The position numbers were made by a program, and so were the translations under genes. From positions 1-64,000 of the forward strand of contig LBCK01000006.1 in the NCBI GenBank assembly GCA_000980705.1: 64,000 nucleotides of DNA. Reading direction: 5' to 3'. Below are positions 26,535 through 33,854 of this stretch, one piece after another (positions within the stretch are counted from its first letter, which is position 1; each line of letters begins with the position of its first letter). The stretch is from Ruminococcus sp. UNK.MGS-30. Lineage in GTDB: Bacteria; Bacillota; Clostridia; Oscillospirales; Ruminococcaceae. The notes under the pieces are model-generated. The model had not been told where the DNA came from and searched no databases. It worked only from the letters and a program-made list of their open reading frames with translations.

Positions 26535-26795
26535 ATGGCTTTTGATTATACGATATGCGGCGAATATAACACGGAAAAATATCATGAAACTGTTGCACGC
26601 ATTGCAAAAACTTTTCCGGATTTCCGAGTGAAAAAAGAAGTTGTTGATCCGCTGGACGGTGATATGATACAAGTGTTTGAACGTGGAAATGATGAAATCC
26701 GGGTAGTAAACGACTATATGACAGGAGCTGTTTACATTCAATCCACCATCGAAATTGTTGCATTTCGTGTTGCATTTTTCTGCAAAACAACATAA
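26535..26795 (+). CDS. Small protein, 86 aa, unknown
   Basis: No family recognised. It is soluble and acidic, with a ferredoxin-like alternation of helix and strand suggested by the first 70 residues. The start is supported by AGGAGGTGGC 8 nt upstream, a promoter at 26375 and a terminator at 26849. The last 15 or so residues (after IQSTIEIVAF) look less protein-like, so the 3' end may have been altered when the neighbouring element entered the tRNA-Ser locus. Confidence 0.6.
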   Translation: MAFDYTICGEYNTEKYHETVARIAKTFPDFRVKKEVVDPLDGDMIQVFERGNDEIRVVNDYMTGAVYIQSTIEIVAFRVAFFCKTT

Positions 26796-26848
26796 AAACA
26801 GGTTATTTTACCGCATATGTATGCGCTGCACCATTTTGGACAAAATAG

Positions 26849-26893
26849 AAAAACCACGCAATTTCAAGATAAACCGAAATTGCGTGGTTTTTT
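26849..26893. terminator. Bidirectional terminator beside the split tRNA-Ser
   Basis: A long stem (AAAAACCACGCAATTTC with its near complement) with T6 on the plus strand and T5 on the minus. It ends the 86-aa gene and, on the minus strand, was the terminator of the tRNA-Ser whose 3' half lies at 26906. Confidence 0.85.
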
Positions 26894-26905
26894 GAGAAAT
26901 ATTTT

Positions 26906-26931
26906 TGGCGGAGAGTGTGGGATTCGAACCC
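26906..26931 (-). pseudogene. 3' half of split tRNA-Ser (att-site remnant)
   Basis: On the minus strand this reads GGGTTCGAATCCCAC, then ACTCTCC, G and CCA: a complete T-loop, 3' acceptor strand and tail. The acceptor is the exact complement of GGAGAGT at 31546-31552, and not of the intact tRNA-Ser (GGAGACG). It is thus the displaced 3' end of the gene whose 5' half is at 31511. Confidence 0.82.
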
Positions 26932-26987
26932 GTATGAATTACGGAAAATCCGCCGTAAATGCGTGAATTTTCAAAACACGTGTTGCA

Positions 26988-27239
26988 TTATCGGATTTTT
27001 CGGAAGAAATCGTCAATGCGGTCGTCTACGTTTTCCCGTTCTTCGCTGAACGTGTGCTGGTACACGTTTTGGAGTGTTCCGTTGGACGACCAGCCGCCTC
27101 GTTCCATGGCGTATTTATCCGGAATGCCGAGGGCAACCATGATAGATGCGTTCATGTGCCGCAGGTCGTGAAACGACATTTCCGGTAAGCCGGCTTTTTG
27201 GATCAGCCGCCGAAACCGACTGTATTGGACCATAGTCAA
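26988..27239 (-). pseudogene. Tyrosine integrase, C-terminal remnant
   Basis: 83 codons of the catalytic end of a tyrosine recombinase: the HxxR box in SFHDLRHMNASIM, GWSSNGTLQNVYQHTF with the nucleophile Tyr, and a C-terminal tail. The N-terminal two-thirds are missing; the frame is cut at the IS3 boundary and the other side of the IS shows no integrase sequence, so a deletion accompanied the insertion. Sitting next to a tRNA 3' end is the usual place for an integrase. Confidence 0.85.
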
Positions 27240-27266
27240 TAAAGTAGACAGAAGAAGAGAAAAGAA

Positions 27267-28115
27267 TCAAAAAAGATCTTCAAATTGAATGGGAGATAAA
27301 AGGTCATTAGCAGAGTGAGGTCGTTTGAAATTGTAAAAGTGAATATATTCAAAAACAGACAATTCCAATTCATCAAAAGAGGCATATGAACGGCGGTTAG
27401 TTTCTTCAAGTTTCAAAAACTTGAAAAAAGCTTCTGCTACGGCATTGTCATAAGGATGCCCCTTTTTAGAAAACGACTGAATAAAAGAAGCTCTGTCCAG
27501 CCTTTTTCGGAATTCATCGCTGGTATACTGAGAACCTCTGTCTGAGTGGAAAATCACATTTTCAGGATAATTCCTGTTTTTTAAAGCAGATTCAAATGTA
27601 TCCAGGACAAGCCTGGCATCGATTTTGCTACTTATTTTATAAGCTATCACACGTCTTGAAAAAAGATCAATGATAACGCATAAATAATAAAATCTTCCTC
27701 CGGCTTTTATGTATGTAATGTCGCTGCACCATGCTTTATTTGGCTCTTTGGGATTAAAATTCTGCTTTAATATGTTGTGACAATCTCTGTCACTGGATTT
27801 ATTTGCGGCTTTGAATTTCGGCTTGACAGTTGACATTTTAGGAAGCTGCATTTGCTTCATCAGTCGGTACACTCTTCCCTGACTGATATGTATGCCATAA
27901 TTAACTTCAAGAACCTTGCGCATTTTCTGAGCTCCGTAACGGCATTTTGCTTCGGAATAAATCTGTAAAATACAGTTCTTTATATTTCTGTTTTCAATTG
28001 CTCTTTTAGGTTCTTTAGAGTTAAAATGCTTGTAATAGCTGCTGCGGTTTACATTCAGAACACGACATAGGGTTATTATTGCATGTTCGTGCCGAAGTAA
28101 ATGTACAGCTCTCAT
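27267..28115 (-). CDS. IS3-family transposase OrfB (rve integrase domain)
   Basis: 282 residues. N-terminal HTH_21 segment (SRGYGAQKM-like: KCRYGAQKMRKVLEVNYGI) and an rve catalytic core with the DDE triad: Asp in WCSDITYIKA, Asp in FHSDRGSQY and Glu in AEAFFKFLKLE. OrfB is normally made as an OrfAB fusion by -1 frameshifting. Length is normal, so it may be active. Confidence 0.92.
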   Translation of the reverse strand: MRAVHLLRHEHAIITLCRVLNVNRSSYYKHFNSKEPKRAIENRNIKNCILQIYSEAKCRYGAQKMRKVLEVNYGIHISQGRVYRLMKQMQLPKMSTVKPKFKAANKSSDRDCHNILKQNFNPKEPNKAWCSDITYIKAGGRFYYLCVIIDLFSRRVIAYKISSKIDARLVLDTFESALKNRNYPENVIFHSDRGSQYTSDEFRKRLDRASFIQSFSKKGHPYDNAVAEAFFKFLKLEETNRRSYASFDELELSVFEYIHFYNFKRPHSANDLLSPIQFEDLF

Positions 28116-28396
28116 TCTTTCCCTGAGCGTGGAGTCATTATGGCAAGCGCTTTTTTTAATATGATGTTTTCCTCCTCAAGCTGTGCGTTTCTTTTTTGCA
28201 GTTCCTTTATCTGCTTTGCTGTCATAACAGTATTGTCGTCGACCCTGACTTCCGAATAAAGCTTTATCCATCTTGAGATCGCACTTACCGATATTCCGTA
28301 TTCCTTGGAAAGCTCAGTTTGGGTTTTTCCGTTCTGGTGTAATGCCACGATGTTCTTTTTAAAAGTTTCATCGTATTGCAGCTGTTTGTTTGTCAT
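28112..28396 (-). CDS. IS3-family transposase OrfA (HTH)
   Basis: 94 residues: a helix-turn-helix (TELSKEYGISVSAISRWIKL) that binds the IS ends and a C-terminal leucine-zipper-like coil (LQKRNAQLEEENIILKKAL) for dimerisation. It ends 4 nt into orfB. AAGGAGG precedes the ATG. Confidence 0.9.
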   Translation of the reverse strand: MTNKQLQYDETFKKNIVALHQNGKTQTELSKEYGISVSAISRWIKLYSEVRVDDNTVMTAKQIKELQKRNAQLEEENIILKKALAIMTPRSGKE

Positions 28397-28633
28397 TTTT
28401 TCCTCCTTGGTTTTTCTTCTTTCGTGTTTTCTTTTATTATACTACTTTTCTTTTCCCTTGTCTACTTTTTTAGTATAACACCATTTTTGAGGACACGAGA
28501 GGTCACGTTCAAGCGAAGTGCAAACGCTGTGGGCGCGAGACCGTCTTTAATGTTCTCAGTATGAGAAGGTTATATCTCCACCTCAACAGAGGATAAGGAG
28601 TTTAACAAATAAATATTTGATAGCTGTGCTGTG

Positions 28634-28737
28634 GAGCCGCTGACTGGTGAGTCTTCCTAACGCCGCATGAACAGAGTGTTCGCACTCTGTTTTATCGGCA
28701 TGGGATCACAACTCACCGTCATGCGGCTCTTTTTTTA
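28634..28737 (+). ncRNA. Attenuator-like structured leader
   Basis: Three stems compete for the same bases. Stem A pairs GGTGAGT (28646-28652) with ACTCACC (28711-28717). Stem B pairs GCCGCATGA (28662-28670) with TCATGCGGC (28719-28727) and is followed by T7, so it is a terminator. Stem C pairs GAGCCGC (28634-28640) with GCGGCTC (28723-28729). A and B cross each other, so they are exclusive or form a pseudoknot. A hairpin ACAGAGTG/CACTCTGT (28671-28690) lies inside. It precedes the sigma-like gene at 28781. Confidence 0.68.
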
Positions 28738-28739
28738 GG

Positions 28740-28778
28740 CTTGTCCATCCGCTACTCCGCACCAGCGGAAAGGACAAG
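28740..28778 (+). promoter_or_regulatory. Hairpin covering the ribosome binding site
   Basis: CTTGTCC (28740-28746) pairs with GGACAAG (28772-28778), with an inner TCCGCT/AGCGGA stem. The only Shine-Dalgarno-like sequence of the next gene (AAAGGA, 28769-28774) is inside this fold, 6 nt before the ATG, so translation should be low unless the hairpin opens. Confidence 0.65.
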
Positions 28779-28780
28779 CA

Positions 28781-29332
28781 ATGAAACGAATCCCTAAAGC
28801 CCCTGTCGAGTTCGACTACGACCTCTGGACTACGGAGGACGGAAAGTGCATGGTGCGTGTGAAAATCACCGGCGAAGTAACGGAGGTTGACCGTGAGGTC
28901 ATGAAAATCCTCCGACTGGAAGAGAAGCAGATGCGGAGGGGGGGTACCTCAAGCGACCCGGATGATGCAAAGCCCCAAACTATTCTCTTTCTTGATGTTG
29001 TCAACGAGGAAGATGTGGAAGGACCTGCATGGCTTATCAACCCGCACGACTACATTCAGGAATCCGCTACTAAGCGTTGGATCATAGCCTTCCGGAAAAC
29101 GCTGACCGCAAATCAAAGGGAAGTCTTCGACGAGGTTATTCTCGGCGGAATGAGTGTCAGGAAGTTCGCCAAGCTGAAAGGGTGCAACCACAAAAGCATA
29201 TTGGAGACAAAAAACGCCGTCTGCAAAAAATCAAAAATAATTTCTAATCGCCCCCCCATTTTGCGATTTTTTGTCCGTTGTAAAGTGAAGAGGGCTCTTA
29301 AACTTCTTCACTGCTCCTTGAAAACCGAATAG
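28781..29332 (+). CDS. Sigma-70-like element regulator with shifted C-terminus
   Basis: 183 codons. The N-terminal part is an acidic domain seen in conjugative-element regulators; residues about 105-150 form a sigma region-4-like helix-turn-helix (LTANQREVFDEVILGGMSVR, KLKGCNHKSILETKNAVCKK). After CKK the frame reads SKIISNRPPILRFF and on through a terminator hairpin (29246-29272). One extra A in the A run at about 29225-29230 would instead give a short end and a stop before the hairpin, as in relatives, so a 1-nt deletion has probably added about 35 junk residues. Likely once controlled excision or transfer genes. Confidence 0.7.
   Translation: MKRIPKAPVEFDYDLWTTEDGKCMVRVKITGEVTEVDREVMKILRLEEKQMRRGGTSSDPDDAKPQTILFLDVVNEEDVEGPAWLINPHDYIQESATKRWIIAFRKTLTANQREVFDEVILGGMSVRKFAKLKGCNHKSILETKNAVCKKSKIISNRPPILRFFVRCKVKRALKLLHCSLKTE
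29246..29272 (+). terminator. Terminator inside the extended reading frame
   Basis: AATCGC/GCGATT stem around a C-rich loop, then T6. It lies right after the expected original stop of the sigma-like gene, which supports the frameshift reading. Confidence 0.65.
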
Positions 29333-29700
29333 TTCAGTGCTGCGGATCTTTCCGCTTCTGCGAAGCAACACAGCTTCCGACGCCAAGACCTCCCGCAAGG
29401 GAGTGAGCGACCTCCGGAGAGCTATAACAGCCGTGTGGTGCGGCTGCTTGCGACGATACAGATGCCAGGTATAATGATACTTCCGTCTTTTCTCTGAAAG
29501 GGCGGCTCGGAGCGAATCCTCGGAGGGGTGAGAGTCCCATGATACCGATTGACCATTGGTAGTCCGCAGCATTCCCTATTCGGAGGGGCGCGAGCTGCAA
29601 ATATGCTGGAAGGATAACCAATATGAAAACGCCCGAAAGGGCTTTATCATCAAAAACTATGGGCAGCAGTCTATTCAAAAAGAACTGCTGCCTATCCTTT
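29330..29700 (+). ncRNA. Candidate structured RNA region in the decayed element
   Basis: About 370 bases with no credible gene but many hairpins: CTCCC-GCAA-GGGAG (29390-29403), GCCC-GAAA-GGGC (about 29627-29638), GGCAGCAG...CTGCTGCC (about 29660-29695, then a T-rich stretch). The GNRA tetraloops suggest folded RNA rather than plain spacer. I cannot match it to a named RNA class; an intron or element-specific regulatory RNA is possible. Confidence 0.45.
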
Positions 29701-29740
29701 TGCTGATAAGGCAAAATCAAATCTTGTGGAGGTGAGACGG

Positions 29741-29967
29741 GTGAATACCGCATCAACCATTTCTCAGCGCGATGCCTACAAGCTCATGCTGATGTGATGA
29801 GCATTGAGCAGATGTGTGAAATACTCAGCATCAGCACAAAGACCGGCTACCGCATCCTGCGGGAAGGCAAAATCTGTTGTCTCAAGGTCGGCAGAGCCTA
29901 TCGTATTCCGAAGGCTCATCTTTTCACATTTCTCTGCATCGGATGCGGAGAAGCAGTCACGGCATAA
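29741..29967 (+). pseudogene. Excisionase (Xis, HTH_17), frameshifted
   Basis: The 5' part starts at GTG 29741 after GGAGGTGAGAC and reads NTASTISQRDAYKLMLM then stops. The 3' part, in another frame from about 29797, reads SIEQMCEILSISTKTGYRIL and KVGRAYRIPKAHLFTFL, a clear excisionase helix-turn-helix. Excisionases of Tn916-like elements have both halves in one frame joined by a few residues, so a small deletion at about 29788-29796 has broken the gene. A 56-codon protein from ATG 29797 remains possible. Confidence 0.72.
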
Positions 29968-30090
29968 GGCTTGGACTCAATTTGTTTACAAAAAAATGTT
30001 CGGCAGAGGTCCTCCAATTCGAACCCGGTTCTGGTATAATAGAAGCACGGTATCAGGTAGGTGTCTCTGCTACAATGAAGGAGGATAATT

Positions 30091-31250
30091 ATGGTAGCAG
30101 GACATCTCCGCAAAAAAAGCGGATATTACTACGCCGTGTTGAACTACACCGATTCTCTCGGAAAAAGAAAGACCAAGTGGATTTCCACCGGGCTTACCGT
30201 GAAGGAAAACAAAAAACGCGCCGAAGCGATTCTGATGGACGCACGACGCAATTTCAATCCCGAAGAGCCGAAGGTCATGAACGGAGACATTCTGTTCGCG
30301 GACTATATGGAAAAGTGGCTCGACATCATCAAAAACTCGGTTGCAGTCCCGACATTCGCTTCATACTCAACTACGGTTAAGAAGATCGTAGCACCGTACT
30401 TCCGCAAAAAGAAGTGACACTCAAGAACCTGACCGCAAAAGACATCCAGGAGTTTTACCTTAGTGAGCTTGATCGTGTCAGCCCATCCTCGGTCATTCGT
30501 TATCACGCCAACATTCACAAGGCTCTCAAGTATGCCGTGAAGATCGATCTGATTGATGTAAACCCAGCGGATAAGGCTGAGCGTCCGAAGAAAGACCGCT
30601 ACGTCGGCAGCTTCTATGATGCCGATGAGGTCAACGCTCTTTTCAAGGCTGCAAAAGGAAGCAAGCTTGAGCTTCCGATTCTCTTCGGTGCGTTCTACGG
30701 TCTGCGCCGGAGTGAAGCTATCGGTCTGAAATGGGATGCCATCGACTTTGACCAGAACACAATCACCATCCGTCACACGGTTACTTCCTGTGATCTTGAC
30801 GGCAAGCGCATTCTGGTTGCGTCGGACACCACAAAGACGAAATCGAGTATGAGAACACTGCCTCTTGTTCCGTCCATGCGGGAACGACTTCTTGCACTGA
30901 AAGAAGAACAGCAGGAGAACCGTCGCCTGTGCGGATGCAGTTACATCAAGGACTATCTTGAGTATGTATGTGTCAATGAGATTGGCGATCTGATAAAGCC
31001 CCACTACGTCACTGAGAGCTTTCCGAAGCTGCTCAAGGCGAAGGGAATGAGACAGATCAGGTATCATGATCTCAGACATAGCTGCGCCTCGTTACTTCTG
31101 GCAAACGGTGTTCCCATGAAGCAGATTCAGGAATGGCTTGGTCACAGCGACTTCTCAACTACGGCAAACATCTACGCACATCTGGATTACAGCTCGAAGC
31201 TGACTTCGGCTGACGCAATGCTCAATGGTTTGGGCTTTGCTGCGAACTGA
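30091..31250 (+). pseudogene. Tyrosine integrase, one frameshift
   Basis: Codons from 30091 give the arm-binding and core-binding domains (SGYYYAVLNYTDSLGKRKTK, then KWLDIIKNSVAVPTFASYS) up to a TGA at 30415. The rest continues in the -1 frame from 30414 with all catalytic residues: GLRRSEAIGLKW (Arg), YHDLRHSCASLLL (His-x-x-Arg), WLGHSDF (His) and NIYAHLDY (Tyr). The intact relative at 41843-43162 reads through the same place without a break. AAGGAGG precedes the ATG. The end lies 47 bp from the tRNA-Ser 3' end, its presumed target. Confidence 0.85.
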
Positions 31251-31296
31251 AAAAGAAAAGCCAGCAGCCGGAAAAACCGACTACTGGCGTGATTTC

Positions 31297-31385
31297 TGGC
31301 GGAGACGGTGGGATTCGAACCCACGGACCCTTGCGGATCAACTGATTTCGAGTCAGTCCCGTTGTGACCACTTCGATACGTCTCC
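31297..31385 (-). tRNA. tRNA-Ser(CGA), intact
   Basis: Minus-strand class II tRNA with acceptor GGAGACG/CGTCTCC, anticodon stem CTGA/TCAG around loop CTCGAAA (CGA, codon TCG), a long variable arm (GATCCGCAAGGGTC), T-arm GTGGG-TTCGAAT-CCCAC and encoded CCA. No promoter of its own is visible; transcription probably comes from 31587-31615 through the broken tRNA-Ser. Confidence 0.92.
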
Positions 31386-31510
31386 GTATTTATCTCAACA
31401 TCAGCACCTCAGAAAACGGGGAGAACAAGCAAAAATATTAAGTTAAGAATACCTAAAAGGTCCCGTAAAATCAAGGGATTCCGGTCAGGGAGCTACCGAG
31501 TAGCGACCAC

Positions 31511-31552
31511 GATTTCGAGTGCAGCTCGTTATGACCACTTCGATAACTCTCC
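31511..31552 (-). pseudogene. 5' half of split tRNA-Ser
   Basis: The minus strand reads GGAGAGTTATCGAAGTGGTC, then a D-arm and an anticodon arm to loop CTCGAAA, after which tRNA similarity stops. Its acceptor strand GGAGAGT matches the 3' half 4.6 kb away at 26906. The break at the anticodon loop is a known crossover place for tyrosine integrases. Confidence 0.8.
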
Positions 31553-31586
31553 GTAAGATTAATCTGATCATATCAGAACAAAATAT

Positions 31587-31615
31587 ATTATAGCACATTC
31601 CGATAAAAAAAGCAA
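31587..31615 (-). promoter_or_regulatory. Promoter of the split tRNA-Ser
   Basis: TTGCTT, 17-bp spacer and TGC-TATAAT on the minus strand, 35 bp upstream of the 5' half. It now drives a fragment and then the intact tRNA-Ser. Confidence 0.75.
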
Positions 31616-31712
31616 GTGGTTTTGAAAATTTGCCTTTTTGCACAAATGAAAGGCGCTACTTTTAGATGAATTTATTTGCCTTGTCGTTTTTTGACTTGCT
31701 TTGCGGAAATAC

Positions 31713-31741
31713 TTGACTTTTTTATCGAAATCACGTATAAT
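31713..31741 (+). promoter_or_regulatory. Promoter of the Thr-rich membrane protein
   Basis: TTGACT, 17-bp spacer, TATAAT; about 100 nt leader. Confidence 0.8.
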
Positions 31742-31841
31742 AAAGTGAAACGCATTGTATCGGCAGTACCATGCAAATCTTGTGTGCAGCTGCCGGTGAA
31801 TCGAGAAAATGTTTCTTTTCGAAAGGAAAGGTCTTAAAAGC

Positions 31842-32384
31842 ATGAAAAACTTTTTCGCAAGTTTATCACATCGTACGAAAATTACACTAATTACCTGTGC
31901 CAGCTTTATTGTGCTGACAATGCTGATCTTGATTTTTTTGATGCTTTGTCCGATACAGGAAAGCAGTTCTGCAAATCATGTAAATGATTCGTTAGTTGTC
32001 ACAACAGCAGTTTCAGAGGGAACACTGGATACGGCAGAGACAACGACGGCTGTATCTACCACAAAGTTTAATCGAAAAACAACGGACGCAAAGCGCTCAA
32101 CGACCAGAACAGAAACTACTGTGAAGTCATATCAGACACAGGCTGTGTATGACGATAACACATATGCAGATGATGATGGCTACAACAATGATGATAATTA
32201 CGAGGATTATCATCCGGTTGTCACAACGAAAAAATATTACAGCAATAGCACAACAAAGTATACAACAGCTGCTCCGGCGGTTACACAGCCGCCCACACCG
32301 GCAGCTACACAGGCTCCGGCAGTGACAGCAGCGCCTGCACCGAGTGAAACAATTCCGGTGCCGGATGACACGATGTACGATTGA
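31842..32384 (+). CDS. Membrane-anchored Thr/Pro-rich surface protein
   Basis: About 180 residues: one N-terminal transmembrane helix (ITLITCASFIVLTMLILIFL, about 14-33), then a low-complexity exterior rich in Thr, Asp/Tyr (DDDGYNNDDNYEDY) and Pro/Ala (TQAPAVTAAPAPSE). No folded domain is visible. The composition resembles the linkers of the cellulosomal enzymes here. ATG 31842 is preferred to 31809 because the helix begins there and GAAAGGAAAGG lies upstream. Function unknown; a wall-spanning tether is possible. Confidence 0.7.
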   Translation: MKNFFASLSHRTKITLITCASFIVLTMLILIFLMLCPIQESSSANHVNDSLVVTTAVSEGTLDTAETTTAVSTTKFNRKTTDAKRSTTRTETTVKSYQTQAVYDDNTYADDDGYNNDDNYEDYHPVVTTKKYYSNSTTKYTTAAPAVTQPPTPAATQAPAVTAAPAPSETIPVPDDTMYD

Positions 32385-32500
32385 GGCGTTGTTCCTGGAA
32401 AACGGGAGAATGTTGTGTATGTTCACTTGAAAAAACATAGGTTGAGAGAAACCGGACTGGGCAGATCTGCCGGTCCGGTTTTGTGTTGAATGGGGGAAAT

Positions 32501-33844
32501 ATGAAAACAGAGGTATGGGGAGTTCGTCTGGCTCGGCTGCTGCTGTTTTGGTTTGCAGGAAATTTGACAGCCTTTTTTGCTATTGTGCATTTTGCAGTCG
32601 GCTGGAAAATACTGATTGGCATTCTGACGGGAATTGCTTTTTTGTTCTTTCAGTTTTTTCATCCGCATACAGTAGCAGGGGAAAAGAAACTGGCATCTTT
32701 GGAGCATGGCTGTAATTTACTCCGAACCGGAGCAGTCTGGCTTGTTCTGGAATGCGTCACAGTGGGCATTTTGATTTGGAGTCATGCGCTGTTCTGGGCG
32801 TTGGAATTGGTGAACCTGGGTGTGTTTGCGCTACTTTGCTGGGCAATCGTGTTCCAAGGACTTTTACATATTGCACTCCATTCTTCGCAGGTAAAGCTGC
32901 CGTGGCACATTGCCTTGTTTTTCCTGTGGTGGATGCCTGTACTGAACTTGTTTCTCATTGTACATATTTATCGTACTGCAAAACATGAACTGCATCTGGA
33001 ATGCGCAAAAGCAGAATGTGATATCGTTCGGAAAGAATCTGAGATCTGCAAAACCAGATACCCGATACTCCTGGTTCATGGTATCTTTTTCCGGGATTGG
33101 CAGCTTTTTAATTACTGGGGAAGAATTCCTGCGGAACTGCAAAAAAATGGCGCAGTGATCTTCTATGGCAAGCAGCAGTCTGCACAGTCGATTTCCGAAA
33201 GTGCCAGAGAACTGGCGGCTCAGATCAAAGCGATATGTACGGAAACCGGTGCAGAAAAAGTCAACATCATTGCACATTCCAAAGGCGGTTTGGACTGCCG
33301 ATGTGCACTGCAGGACTATGGAGTCTCACAGTATGTGGCATCACTGACAACGATCAACACACCCCATCATGGATGCGCCTTTGTAGATGACTTACTGCGA
33401 AAAGTTCCGGATAAAACGGCGCAGTGGATTGCTGACCGCTATAATAAGCTCTTTCTCAAATTAGGAGACGATCATCCGGATTTTCTGGCAGGTGTCCGGG
33501 AACTGACAGAAGAAAGCTGCCGGAAGTTCCATGTGGCGCATCCTTGCCTGCCAAATGTGTATTATCAGTGCGTAATGTCAAAGATGCACAGTGCATTTTC
33601 CGCACCGTTTCCACTTTGGCTGGGATATCTTCTGAACAAGCGGTGCGCCGGCGAAAATGATGGACTTGTGCCGGTCTCTTCTGCGAAAATGGAAAATGTT
33701 CCGCTGCTTATGGTTCCGGATGCAAAGCGTCGTGGTATTTCTCATGGGGATATGATCGACTTGAATCGTGAGAATATTCCGGGATTTGATGTCCGGGAAT
33801 GGTATGTTCAGCTGGTGCAGCGGCTGAAACGAAAAGGGTTCTGA
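32501..33844 (+). CDS. Membrane-anchored alpha/beta hydrolase (lipase-like)
   Basis: About 447 residues. The first 165 contain four or five hydrophobic helices; then an alpha/beta-hydrolase domain with the oxyanion segment PILLVHGIFFRDW, nucleophile Ser in IIAHSKGGLD, and a TPHHGCAFVDDLL stretch typical of triacylglycerol lipase-type enzymes. A catalytic His is likely in RGISHGDMIDL. ATG 32501 has GGGGGAAAT upstream; an in-frame GTG at 32483 is less likely. Followed 10 nt later by a second hydrolase gene with the same AHSKGG/GHSKGG elbow, so they may act on related lipid esters. Confidence 0.83.
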   Translation: MKTEVWGVRLARLLLFWFAGNLTAFFAIVHFAVGWKILIGILTGIAFLFFQFFHPHTVAGEKKLASLEHGCNLLRTGAVWLVLECVTVGILIWSHALFWALELVNLGVFALLCWAIVFQGLLHIALHSSQVKLPWHIALFFLWWMPVLNLFLIVHIYRTAKHELHLECAKAECDIVRKESEICKTRYPILLVHGIFFRDWQLFNYWGRIPAELQKNGAVIFYGKQQSAQSISESARELAAQIKAICTETGAEKVNIIAHSKGGLDCRCALQDYGVSQYVASLTTINTPHHGCAFVDDLLRKVPDKTAQWIADRYNKLFLKLGDDHPDFLAGVRELTEESCRKFHVAHPCLPNVYYQCVMSKMHSAFSAPFPLWLGYLLNKRCAGENDGLVPVSSAKMENVPLLMVPDAKRRGISHGDMIDLNRENIPGFDVREWYVQLVQRLKRKGF

Positions 33845-33854
33845 GGTGATGACA

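Larger units (their letters stand above)
27240..28470 (-). mobile_element. IS3-family insertion sequence (IS150-like)
   Basis: About 1.23 kb with orfA and orfB overlapping by 4 nt on the minus strand. The ends carry AAAGTAGACA on the left and its complement TGTCTACTTT on the right. I could not define the exact tips or a target duplication; flanks do not match, in line with a deletion at one side. Confidence 0.82.

Noticed and set aside
32483..32500. GTG start for the lipase-like gene
   Set aside because: GGGGGAAAT is placed for ATG 32501, and the extra residues would interrupt the Shine-Dalgarno itself.
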